From Desulfurococcales archaeon (GTDB lineage Archaea; Thermoproteota; Thermoprotei_A; Sulfolobales; Ignicoccaceae), in assembly GCA_015521275.1 (NCBI GenBank), contig WAOJ01000181.1:1-6193 (forward strand): DNA of 6,193 nt, read 5' to 3'. Made by a program: the position numbers and the translations under genes. The notes below the pieces were generated by a model, which saw nothing but the letters and a program-made list of their open reading frames with translations, was not told the origin of the DNA and ran no database searches. Shown here piece by piece: positions 1 to 5,925 of the stretch (within the stretch, counting starts at the first letter, position 1; every line of letters begins with the position of its first letter).

Positions 1-9
1 ATCGTAGGG

Positions 10-330
10 GTGTCCTCCGACAAGTACATACCCTCGTGGGACTACTTGGAGGGCAAGGTTAGGGTAGAGGGAGACAAGATAATAGGTGAAGGCGAAGTGG
101 GAGTGAGAGGCTCCTTGAGCAACGGTTATGTCGTCCTAGAGATACTCGGCGAAGACTTGAAGCCAGTAAGGGCTTACGTAAAGGAACTGGAGTTGGAGGC
201 CGAGAAGCCGGACTTCGTGAACGCCTTGGGTTCCAGGTTCCAGAGCTTCTACCTAAAGACTTCTAAGGACAGTGTGCTGGAGGCCAAGGTTACCAAGGAC
301 AAGGCCAAGATAAAGGTTAAGAAAGCCTAA
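10..330 (+). CDS. Hypothetical small beta-rich charged protein (5' end uncertain)
   Basis: I do not recognise this 106-residue protein. It has no membrane segment, no signal peptide, no cysteine and no nucleotide-binding motif. Alternating hydrophobic and charged residues in short runs (GKVRVEGDKIIGEGEVGVRG, then NGYVVLEIL) suggest a mostly beta-sheet soluble fold, and the last 20 or so residues are lysine-rich (KDKAKIKVKKA). The start is the GTG at 10. The frame is open back to base 1, only nine bases precede the GTG, and the GGGG run just before it is too close for a good ribosome binding site. The true start could therefore lie outside the window. The TAA stop interlocks with the stop of the convergent ABC ATPase gene (4-base overlap). 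Codon use resembles the neighbours. The gene is probably real; its function is unknown. Confidence 0.75.
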   Translation: MSSDKYIPSWDYLEGKVRVEGDKIIGEGEVGVRGSLSNGYVVLEILGEDLKPVRAYVKELELEAEKPDFVNALGSRFQSFYLKTSKDSVLEAKVTKDKAKIKVKKA

Positions 331-1049
331 TCCGGCAAGAGGACCTCTGGAGGATAGGGAGGTCTCCTCCCACCTTCCCCAACGCTTACTATTTTGCCAT
401 CCCTTATTTTGACCACGTAGTGGCTATACTTCACTTGTTCGGGGTTATGAGTTACCACTACCACCGTCTTTCCCATCCTCTCATTCATGTCTAACATTAG
501 GTTCATTATGCTCTCCGACGTGGCAGTGTCCAAGTTTCCTGTAGGCTCGTCCGCTAAAATTAAGTCCGGGTCATTTGCCAAGGCCCTCGCTATTGCCACC
601 CTTTGCTGCTCTCCGCCCGACAGCTCTATGGGCTTGTTGTTCTCCTTCCCTTTCAACCCTACCAACGCTAAGAGCTTCTTAGCCCTTCTGTGCCTAATTC
701 CCCTAGGCAAGCCCTTGGCTATCATTGGGAGTTCCACGTTTTCTAAAGCGCTAAGCCTGGGAATTAGGTAGAATTGCTGGAAGACGAAGCCCACGTAATC
801 CCTCCTCAACTTGGCCCTCTCGACGTCGCTGAGCTTGGAGACATTCTTCCCAGCTAGGTAAACGCTCCCTCTAGTAGGAGTGTCCAACGCTCCCATTAAG
901 TGCATTAGTGTACTTTTTCCAGAGCCGGAGGGACCTAGTATTATTACGAAAGAGCCCTTAGGTATCCTTAAACTAACCCCCCTTAAGGCAGGGTAAAAGG
1001 TCTTCCCAATTCTATAGAGCTTCCAAACCTTCCTAACCTCTACTGCCAC
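327..1049 (-). CDS. LolD/MacB-type ABC transporter ATP-binding protein
   Basis: This is an ATPase subunit of an ABC transporter of the LolD/MacB/FtsE class, which usually pairs with an FtsX/MacB-type permease for lipoprotein, peptide or drug export. With the start chosen here it has 240 residues. Walker A is GPSGSGKST (39-47), the Q-loop is FVFQQFYLIP (88-97), the signature is LSGGEQQR (143-150), Walker B/D-loop is LILADEPTGNLD (163-174), and the switch histidine is H201 (VVTHN). The DEPTGNLD string and LSALENVELPM are typical of this class. I prefer the GTG at 1049, which gives the usual short lead into the first strand (MAVEVRKVW) and overlaps the end of moeA by 17 bases, suggesting coupled translation. 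An upstream in-frame ATG at 1109 would overlap moeA by 77 bases. No permease is adjacent; the next gene is convergent. The transported substrate cannot be inferred. Confidence 0.93.
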   Translation of the reverse strand: MAVEVRKVWKLYRIGKTFYPALRGVSLRIPKGSFVIILGPSGSGKSTLMHLMGALDTPTRGSVYLAGKNVSKLSDVERAKLRRDYVGFVFQQFYLIPRLSALENVELPMIAKGLPRGIRHRRAKKLLALVGLKGKENNKPIELSGGEQQRVAIARALANDPDLILADEPTGNLDTATSESIMNLMLDMNERMGKTVVVVTHNPEQVKYSHYVVKIRDGKIVSVGEGGRRPPYPPEVLLPD

Positions 1050-2790
1050 GTCTAAGCTCGTCGAGGACAAGCTCCCCCAGCTCCCTTTGCTCTTCCGTCC
1101 AGCCAACATTAACGCTTAGTTCCGCCAAGGGCTCCCAGTCCAAGCCGTAGGCTTCGGCGGAAGCTCTGGTCGTTATTCCAACATCTATCAAGCCTTCTTT
1201 TAGGGCAGAAGCTATCGCTTGAGGTGAGGGGAACGGTATTACCATGTACTTCTTCGATGCTTCAGCCTTACTCAACCCCTTATCTTTGAGCCATTTCAAG
1301 TACGCCTCATATAAGAAGCTGGTCTTGTGGGGTATTCCCAGCCTCTCCCCTTTTCCCACGACCACCGCCTGGACCTTCACTTCCTCGCCTCTGGAATTGG
1401 GCGCTATCCATACGGACTTGATGGACCTCTGGGAAGCCTCTTGGCCTATGTAGGAGCCTAGGAGTACGTCCTTGACCTCCTTGCTAAAGGCCTTCAAAGC
1501 CTTATCCACGGGCTCGTCCGTATCACCCACTACGGCGAACTCGTAGGAGGGGTCCTTGAACAAGTAAACTTCAACGCTTTCCCCAATGTCAACCGGCGCC
1601 CTACGAGTTTCCGGAATTATTATGTAACCGTCTGCCTTGGAGTAGCTCACCATAGCGTGGTCGGAAATGGCTGTCGGGAAGGCGTACCAAGCCTTGTTAT
1701 CGGTCAAGAGCTTTACCGGGATATGGGTTCTCCTCCCCTTCGCTCCCACGAACTTGCTCAATGCTATAGCCTTCAACTTCCTCCTAGGCTCCGAGGGAGC
1801 ACCAACCATCATCCTTAGGTAGGGTATAACTATCCTTTCCAAGTTGAAGTAAGCGGAATCGGGGTGGCCGGCGAGCCCAAAGACTGGTTTGCCCTTGACC
1901 ACGCCGAGCATTACCGGCTTGCCGGGCTTGAAGGCCAAGCCGTGGACCAGAACTTGGCCGAGCTTGCCCACAACCCGGTAAACCTTGTCTTCTGGACCAG
2001 CGGAGGTGGAGCCTGTGGTAACCACTACGTCCGCGACCTCTATTCCCTTTAATATTGCCTTCTCTATCTCTTCCTCGTCGTCGCGAACCACGCCGTGGAC
2101 TATTGGTAAGAAGCCCTCCTCCCTCAGCCTCGCCGCCAAGGAATAGGTGTTTATATCGTAAATCTTCCCGACCTCCAAGGGCTTACCGGGCTCAACGAGC
2201 TCGTTTCCGGTGGATATTAGGTAAACCCTAGGCCTCCAGACCTTCACTTCCCTTATTCCGACGGCCGCGAGGGAAGCTATTACTCTAGAGGTTATCCTAG
2301 TCCCCTTCTTGAAGAGGGGCTGGCCCTTGTAAACGTCCGTGGCAGGCCAGAGCACGTTCTCCCCGGGGACGACGGACTTGAAGACCAAGATTCTATCGTC
2401 TCCCACTTCCTTCGTGTACTCAATCATTATTACTGCGTCCGCCCCCTCCGGCAAAGCGGAGCCGGTATCCACTTCAACGGCCTCGCCCAAGCCCACCTTA
2501 ACCTTTGGCTTTTCGCCTACGGGAACCCTGCCTATTACCTTAAGCTCCACGGGGTTGTCTTCGTAAGCGCCCCAGGTGGACCTAGAGTTTACTGCATAAC
2601 CGTCGACACTGGTTCTAGGGTATGGGGGTAAGTTTATCTTAGCTTCAATATCTTCCGCCAAGTAATAGTTCAAGCTATCCTCTATCTTGAGGACCTCTTC
2701 TTTAGGGGGTTTAGGTGGGACAGCCTTCAAGAGCCTCTCGAAGGCTACGTCAACCGGTACCAGTTCCTTGAAGACCTTTCTCGCCTTCAA
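1033..2790 (-). CDS. moeA: Molybdopterin molybdenumtransferase MoeA with C-terminal PBP-like domain
   Basis: MoeA inserts molybdate (or tungstate, common in hyperthermophilic archaea) into adenylylated molybdopterin in the cytoplasm. The 585-residue product carries the MoeA motifs in order: PRTSVDGYAV (58-67, catalytic-type Asp63), TGSALPEGAD (109-118), STGNELVEPG (193-202), YDINTYSL (211-218), TTGSTSAGPEDKV (258-270), HGLAFKPGKP (283-292) and FGLAGHPDSA (304-313). The beta-barrel domain IV spans about 335-411. Residues from about 413 to the end resemble the periplasmic-binding-protein-like domain often fused to archaeal MoeA, best seen in ALKEGLIDVGITTRASAEAY (529-548). This domain is short and has lost expected motifs (see findings). 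The start is a TTG; a stop lies in frame 36 bases upstream with no ATG or GTG between. The gene follows the CcmA-like ATPase by 36 bases and overlaps the next ATPase by 17, suggesting one operon. Confident for MoeA, moderate for the C-terminal domain. Confidence 0.93.
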   Translation of the reverse strand: MKARKVFKELVPVDVAFERLLKAVPPKPPKEEVLKIEDSLNYYLAEDIEAKINLPPYPRTSVDGYAVNSRSTWGAYEDNPVELKVIGRVPVGEKPKVKVGLGEAVEVDTGSALPEGADAVIMIEYTKEVGDDRILVFKSVVPGENVLWPATDVYKGQPLFKKGTRITSRVIASLAAVGIREVKVWRPRVYLISTGNELVEPGKPLEVGKIYDINTYSLAARLREEGFLPIVHGVVRDDEEEIEKAILKGIEVADVVVTTGSTSAGPEDKVYRVVGKLGQVLVHGLAFKPGKPVMLGVVKGKPVFGLAGHPDSAYFNLERIVIPYLRMMVGAPSEPRRKLKAIALSKFVGAKGRRTHIPVKLLTDNKAWYAFPTAISDHAMVSYSKADGYIIIPETRRAPVDIGESVEVYLFKDPSYEFAVVGDTDEPVDKALKAFSKEVKDVLLGSYIGQEASQRSIKSVWIAPNSRGEEVKVQAVVVGKGERLGIPHKTSFLYEAYLKWLKDKGLSKAEASKKYMVIPFPSPQAIASALKEGLIDVGITTRASAEAYGLDWEPLAELSVNVGWTEEQRELGELVLDELRRGSRG

Positions 2791-2821
2791 CTCATTTACC
2801 GTTTTTGAAGAGTGATCGGCC

Positions 2822-2831
2822 TCTATTTAAC
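2822..2831 (-). promoter_or_regulatory. Putative TATA box for moeA, overlapping the upstream stop codon
   Basis: Read on the minus strand, the sequence is GTTAAATAGA, close to an archaeal TATA element. Its centre lies about 36 bases before the moeA TTG start, which would put transcription start near 2800 with a leader of about 10 bases. It contains the TAA stop of the CcmA-like ATPase gene, so moeA and the downstream ATPase could be transcribed separately as well as by read-through. This is a short AT-rich match only. Confidence 0.4.
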
Positions 2832-3462
2832 GTTCGTAAACCTCTACCGGTTTAAGAGTTACCACCTTCTCGTTTTCAGTAATGCTGAACTCCGTAGCTC
2901 CAGTAGGAGAGGTGTAAATGATTGAAGAGTTCCAACTCAAGGCTTCCCTCAGAAGCTTCAAGACGTCCTCTCTGCCCCTTTTATCCAAGCCCACGAAGGG
3001 CTCGTCCAAGACCACTAAGCTAGGCTTGTGGAGCAATGCCCTAACCAACTCTAGCCTCTTCCTCCACCCAAAGCTCAGCTCCGAGGCCCTTTGCTCCCTC
3101 CTGTCCCAGAGGCCCACTCTCTCCGCCAATTCTTTTGCGAACTCGAAGTCGGCCTTGTAAAGTTTGGAAAAGAACTCCAAGTTCTCTTTGACGGTCAAGT
3201 CAGGATAAGTGACGTTGACGTGCAAGACAGCTCCTATCTTGGACTTAGCCTTAGGCTTCCAAGGGGGAATTCCCTCTAAGAGGACCTTGCCGGAAGTGGG
3301 CCTCTCCAAACCGCAAGCCATCTTTATTATCGTGGTCTTGCCGGAGCCGTTGGGACCCTCCAGCCTAACCACTTCCCCCCTCTCCACGGTCAAATTGAAG
3401 TTCTCTATCACGGGCTTCATAACGTAGACCTTTTTCACGTTCTCAAACTCCAACAAGCTCAA
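2827..3462 (-). CDS. Divergent CcmA-like ABC transporter ATP-binding protein
   Basis: This 211-residue protein is a short single-domain ABC ATPase of the CcmA/ABC-2 exporter type, expected to power a membrane permease. Walker A is GPNGSGKTT (36-44). The Q-loop region reads IGAVLHVNVTYPDLTVKENL (76-95), with a histidine where glutamine is usual, as seen in many CcmA proteins. The signature is degenerate, LSFGWRKR (129-136). Walker B is VVLDEP with catalytic Glu154, and the D-loop is GLD (158-160). The switch region reads IIYTSPTGAT (181-190) with no histidine. The start is a TTG at 3462; two further TTG codons follow at 3456 and 3453, so the exact start is open. It is first in the minus-strand run leading to moeA. 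No permease is in the window; the only nearby membrane protein is the divergent 62-residue one. Substrate unknown; a role in cytochrome c assembly is not supported. Confidence 0.88.
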   Translation of the reverse strand: MSLLEFENVKKVYVMKPVIENFNLTVERGEVVRLEGPNGSGKTTIIKMACGLERPTSGKVLLEGIPPWKPKAKSKIGAVLHVNVTYPDLTVKENLEFFSKLYKADFEFAKELAERVGLWDRREQRASELSFGWRKRLELVRALLHKPSLVVLDEPFVGLDKRGREDVLKLLREALSWNSSIIYTSPTGATEFSITENEKVVTLKPVEVYER

Positions 3463-3531
3463 TTCGCGCTTCCCCAGAAGGGGAAGGCTTTAGAGATTAA
3501 GGGACTATGATTCGAGGGGAAGGGAAGGGAC
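3463..3531. promoter_or_regulatory. Divergent promoter region with an 18-base inverted repeat
   Basis: This 69-base gap separates the starts of the CcmA-like ATPase (-) and the small membrane protein (+). It holds a perfect inverted repeat at 3469-3486, CTTCCCC-AGAA-GGGGAAG, with 7-base arms. A shared AT-richer core lies around 3488-3501 (CTTTAGAGATTAAG) and could serve as a TATA region in either direction. Purine-rich GGGGAAGGGAAGGGA at 3516-3530 sits just before the ATG at 3532 as a likely ribosome binding site. The TATA assignment is weak; the repeat is certain as sequence. Confidence 0.45.
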
Positions 3532-3720
3532 ATGAAGGTCAGGAGGGGGCTAATAAGCGAGCTAATATCAACGTACCTAACGCCGATAAACTTGTTGCTG
3601 TTCTTGACGTTCTTCATGGTTATCCTAGTAATGGCTTGGTTCATAAACGTGTGGTGGACCGTTGAGCAGCAAAAGCTGACCTTGGTCAAGAGCGTCCAGC
3701 AAGGGGCGATATCGCCTTAA
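3532..3720 (+). CDS. Small single-span membrane protein, function unknown
   Basis: I do not recognise this 62-residue protein. It has a basic N-terminus (K2, R4, R5), one strongly hydrophobic helix at about residues 18-42 rich in Leu, Phe, Val and Met and ending in Trp-Trp (41-42), then a polar tail of about 20 residues (QQKLTLVKSVQQ). The charge pattern predicts the N-terminus inside and the tail outside the cell membrane. It has the only ATG start in the window, preceded by a strong purine-rich tract (3516-3530). It diverges from the CcmA-like ATPase gene across 69 bases, and its TAA stop interlocks with the stop of the convergent methyltransferase gene. The membrane helix, ATG and ribosome binding site make it more likely real than the overlapping minus-strand frame. 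A partner role for the ATPase is possible but unsupported. Confidence 0.65.
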   Translation: MKVRRGLISELISTYLTPINLLLFLTFFMVILVMAWFINVWWTVEQQKLTLVKSVQQGAISP

Positions 3721-4304
3721 AGCTTGTACGAGCGGAGGAGTGCATAGCCCTTCTTCCTCTTCCTCTCCACGTTACCAAACACGTTCTTCATGAGTTCCTC
3801 CGCCCACTTCCCTCCAGCAGCCATGACTATCTGTAAGCTTCCCCCTTTCGCTAGCCTCTCCTTCGCCCCTCGTATTATTTCCTCTACCACGTCCCTCCCC
3901 GCGGCCAAGGGCGGGTTGCTCACTATCGTTGAGAAGTCCCTTATGCCGGCCTCGTCCAAGGGCTCGTACAAGTTCCCCTGGAATACGTGAACCTTGACGC
4001 TGTTCAGCTCCGCGTTCCTCTTACAAGCCTCCACGGCCTTCGGATTTATATCAACCATGTAGACCTCAAGCTTAGGGTTCAGCTTGGCCATAAGGATGCC
4101 TAACACGCCGTAGCCACAGCCTACGTCAAGCACTTTCCCTTCCTCCGGTATTTCCAAGAACTCGGCCAAGAGTTCAGTCCCCTTGTCTACTCTATCTGAG
4201 GAGAACAAGCCCTTGGGCACCTCGAAGACCAGAGGTATTCCTCTGAGAACGGCGCCCACTACGTTAGGTCTCCCTCCCGGTCCGCTTTTGTAGTAGTGAC
4301 CCAA
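3717..4304 (-). CDS. MJ0882-like class I SAM-dependent methyltransferase (MTS/RsmC-like fold)
   Basis: This 195-residue cytoplasmic enzyme is predicted to transfer a methyl group from S-adenosylmethionine, probably to a nucleobase in RNA. The N-terminal HYY (3-5) and the stretch LRGIPLVFEVPKGLFSSDRV (20-39) with DKGTELL after it match the small MTS-domain proteins typified by M. jannaschii MJ0882. Motif I is VLDVGCGYGVLG (58-69), the acidic residue that binds the ribose is D85 in VDINPKA, and the catalytic motif is SNPPLAAG (129-136), an NPP-type motif used by exocyclic-amine methyltransferases of the RsmC group. The length matches the stand-alone family, about half of bacterial RsmC. The start is a TTG. 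The gene diverges from the DUF131 gene across only 26 bases and converges on the small membrane protein gene with a 4-base stop overlap. The fold is secure; the substrate is inferred. Confidence 0.9.
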   Translation of the reverse strand: MGHYYKSGPGGRPNVVGAVLRGIPLVFEVPKGLFSSDRVDKGTELLAEFLEIPEEGKVLDVGCGYGVLGILMAKLNPKLEVYMVDINPKAVEACKRNAELNSVKVHVFQGNLYEPLDEAGIRDFSTIVSNPPLAAGRDVVEEIIRGAKERLAKGGSLQIVMAAGGKWAEELMKNVFGNVERKRKKGYALLRSYKL

Positions 4305-4330
4305 GCCCGTTGCCCTAGGGGAGAGGGAAA

Positions 4331-4597
4331 GTGAGCGATATGAGTTATGTAACCCCAGGATGGCCGATGCTCCTAATTGTGGTCGGCTTCATCCTTATAT
4401 TTATAGGCTTTGTAGCTTTGGTATTAATGAGCTTAAAGGGAAACGTTGAGTGGGGAGGAGGGCTGGTGGTCTTCATAGGCCCCATCCCCATAGTTGTGGG
4501 AGGGGGGAGGCTCTCCAAGTTCGCCGTCCTAATGGCTGTACTGTTGGTGATAGCCATGCTAATAGCCTTAGCCTTGTGGACTAAACCGAGGTTTTAG
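4331..4597 (+). CDS. DUF131 family two-span membrane protein
   Basis: This 88-residue integral membrane protein fits DUF131 (TIGR00304), an archaeal family of unknown function. A first transmembrane helix spans about 12-34, a second about 62-83. Between them lies the family hallmark, a glycine-rich loop [18 protein letters not shown] (42-59) with the invariant IGPIPIV core. The start given is the GTG at 4331, right after GAGAGGGAAA; the ATG at 4340 is a reasonable alternative, with GTGA six bases before it, and would shorten the protein by three residues without touching any helix. The gene diverges from the methyltransferase over 26 bases, so any promoter for it lies mostly inside the methyltransferase coding region. 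Its TAG stop interlocks with the stop of PAN. Confidence 0.85.
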   Translation: MSDMSYVTPGWPMLLIVVGFILIFIGFVALVLMSLKGNVEWGGGLVVFIGPIPIVVGGGRLSKFAVLMAVLLVIAMLIALALWTKPRF

Positions 4598-5790
4598 ATG
4601 GTGTGTACCTGGACCAGCCTCTCCTTCTTCTCTCTGTACGTGGCGCCAGCCCTCTTACTCATGACCTTCTCCACGGCCTTTAAGAAGTCCTCGAACGTCA
4701 CCACCTTTCTGCCGGCCCTTATGGCGTTGTAGCCGGCCTCCGTTACTATGGCCTTTAGGTCGGCCCCGGTGGCTCCCTCTGTCATTTCGGCTATCTTCTC
4801 CAAGTTCACGTCCGGGGCCAGCTTCATCTTTCTGGTGTGTATCTGGAGTATTTCTAGCCTGCCCTTGCGATCGGGAGGAGGTATGTAGACTATTCTGTCG
4901 AACCTCCCTGGCCTTAGTATGGCTGGGTCCAAGATGTCAAGCCTGTTAGTAGCAGCTATTACCGATACCCCGCTGAGCGGGTCGAAGCCGTCCAACTCCG
5001 CGAGGAGCTGCATTAGCGTTCTCTGAACTTCCCTCTCTCCGCTGGTCCCTATGTCTACCCTCTTTGCCGCTATAGCGTCTATCTCGTCTATGAAGATTAT
5101 GCTCGGCGCCTTTTTCCTTGCAAGGTTGAAGACCTCCCTCACTATCCTGGCTCCCTCGCCTATGAACTTGTTCACGAGCTCGCTGCCCACAACCCTTATG
5201 AAGGTTGCTCCAACCTCGCCGGCGATCGCCCTGGCTATGAGGGTTTTTCCGCAGCCCGGCGGGCCGTAGAGCAGAACTCCCTTTAGCGGTTCTACTCCGA
5301 GTTCTTTGAACAGCTCCGGATTCTTCAATGGTAGTTCGACGACTTCCCTAACCTCGTTTAGTTGCTCCTTGAGACCTCCCACGTCGCTATACCTAGTCTT
5401 AGGCCTCTCCACTACTTCCATAGCCTTAACGTACGGATCCTCTAACCCCTTCAAGACGTCTACTATCATGCTTCCTCTCTGGTTTATGGCCACGCTTATT
5501 CCTGGCTTCAAGAGCTCCTTCGGAATCATGTCGCTCACTGCGACCACGAGCGTTGGGCCGGCGCTGGACTTGACCACCGCCTTGCCGTCGGGCAAGATGT
5601 CCAGCAACGTCGCCTCTATGAGGGGAGGGTTAGAGAGCTTGCTTACTTCCTTCTTGTAAAGCTCTAGCTCTGCCCTTATTCTATTCAACTCTCTCTTGAG
5701 CTTGGCAACTTTTTTCTTCAATGCTATTAACTCGTCTTCGGTTGCGCTCACATTGCCCCTCTCGTTGTAGAAGTCATCTGGGAAGGACAC
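4594..5790 (-). CDS. pan: Proteasome-activating nucleotidase PAN (AAA+ ATPase)
   Basis: PAN forms a hexameric ring that unfolds substrates with ATP and feeds them into the 20S proteasome in the cytoplasm. The 398 residues show the full architecture: an N-terminal coiled coil (about 18-52), [10 protein letters not shown] (54-63) at the coiled-coil/OB junction where the conserved cis-proline lies, an OB domain (about 56-115), then the AAA+ domain. Walker A is GPPGCGKT (176-183), the pore loop is FIGEG (209-213), Walker B is IIFIDEID (231-238), sensor 1 is ATN (280-282), arginine fingers are R293 and R296 in LRPGRFDR, and the sensor-2 region is [10 protein letters not shown] (339-348). The length is normal. 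The C-terminus reads VQVHTI and lacks the hydrophobic-Tyr-X motif that docks PAN into the proteasome. The start is a GTG with a TATA-like box upstream. No proteasome subunit gene is nearby. Confidence 0.97.
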   Translation of the reverse strand: MSFPDDFYNERGNVSATEDELIALKKKVAKLKRELNRIRAELELYKKEVSKLSNPPLIEATLLDILPDGKAVVKSSAGPTLVVAVSDMIPKELLKPGISVAINQRGSMIVDVLKGLEDPYVKAMEVVERPKTRYSDVGGLKEQLNEVREVVELPLKNPELFKELGVEPLKGVLLYGPPGCGKTLIARAIAGEVGATFIRVVGSELVNKFIGEGARIVREVFNLARKKAPSIIFIDEIDAIAAKRVDIGTSGEREVQRTLMQLLAELDGFDPLSGVSVIAATNRLDILDPAILRPGRFDRIVYIPPPDRKGRLEILQIHTRKMKLAPDVNLEKIAEMTEGATGADLKAIVTEAGYNAIRAGRKVVTFEDFLKAVEKVMSKRAGATYREKKERLVQVHTI

Positions 5791-5804
5791 TCTAACACAC
5801 CCAC

Positions 5805-5820
5805 TCCGCTATAGTGCGGA
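5805..5820. repeat. Inverted repeat between the PAN TATA box and its start
   Basis: TCCGC (5805-5809) and GCGGA (5816-5820) form perfect 5-base arms around TATAGT. The repeat lies directly downstream of the PAN TATA-like box and just before the expected transcription start, where archaeal repressors often bind. CACT/AGTG (5802-5805 and 5813-5816) form a second overlapping inverted repeat. The sequence is certain, an operator role is inference. Confidence 0.35.
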
Positions 5821-5829
5821 TTTAAAAAA
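5821..5829 (-). promoter_or_regulatory. Putative TATA box for pan
   Basis: Read on the minus strand this is TTTTTTAAA, followed by TCC. It is a good match to the archaeal TATA element, centred about 35 bases before the pan GTG. Transcription would start near 5799, leaving a leader of under 10 bases, in line with the short or absent leaders common in crenarchaea. Confidence 0.55.
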
Positions 5830-5885
5830 GTGCCACACTTCTGGGTAATTACGCATTATTAGTCACTACGTTCAGATCCCTTGAG

Positions 5886-5895
5886 CCTTATAAGG
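5886..5895 (+). promoter_or_regulatory. Putative palindromic TATA box for rps19
   Basis: The perfect 10-base palindrome CCTTATAAGG contains a TATA core centred about 36 bases before the rps19 GTG at 5926. Expected transcription start is near 5917, giving a very short leader. Because of its symmetry the box gives no direction by itself; the gene position does. Confidence 0.55.
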
Positions 5896-5925
5896 GTACT
5901 CGAGAGGTGCACCGGGGTACCAGCT

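Noticed and set aside
357..371. GGGAGG-TCT-CCTCCC hairpin 26 bases after the stop of the first gene, as a terminator
   Set aside because: It lies inside the coding region of the ATPase (Gly-Gly-Arg-Arg-Pro-Pro codons), has no T tract after it, and archaeal termination relies mainly on T-rich sequence.
327..1049. ATPase as the tungstate/molybdate importer subunit (ModC/WtpC) because it overlaps moeA
   Set aside because: It has no C-terminal TOBE domain, and DEPTGNLD with LSALENVELPM is typical of the LolD/MacB class, not of metal oxyanion importers.
1050..1109. Upstream ATG at 1109 as start of the LolD/MacB-type ATPase
   Set aside because: It adds 20 residues of low-complexity sequence unlike the family N-terminus, lacks a ribosome binding site and overlaps moeA by 77 bases.
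2827..3462. Assignment as a true CcmA for cytochrome c maturation
   Set aside because: No other ccm gene is present, the signature and switch motifs are divergent, and similarity to CcmA is shared by many ABC-2 exporters.
3459..3689. Minus-strand open frame of 76 codons between the CcmA-like ATPase and the methyltransferase
   Set aside because: It lies opposite the small membrane protein gene, its sequence has no coherent fold or family signal (low-complexity Ser/Pro/Phe runs), and it would cover the divergent promoter region. The plus-strand frame has a membrane helix and a ribosome binding site.
5881..5925. In-frame TTG at 5881 as start of rps19
   Set aside because: It lies upstream of the TATA-like box, and the 15 extra residues do not resemble the S19 N-terminus.
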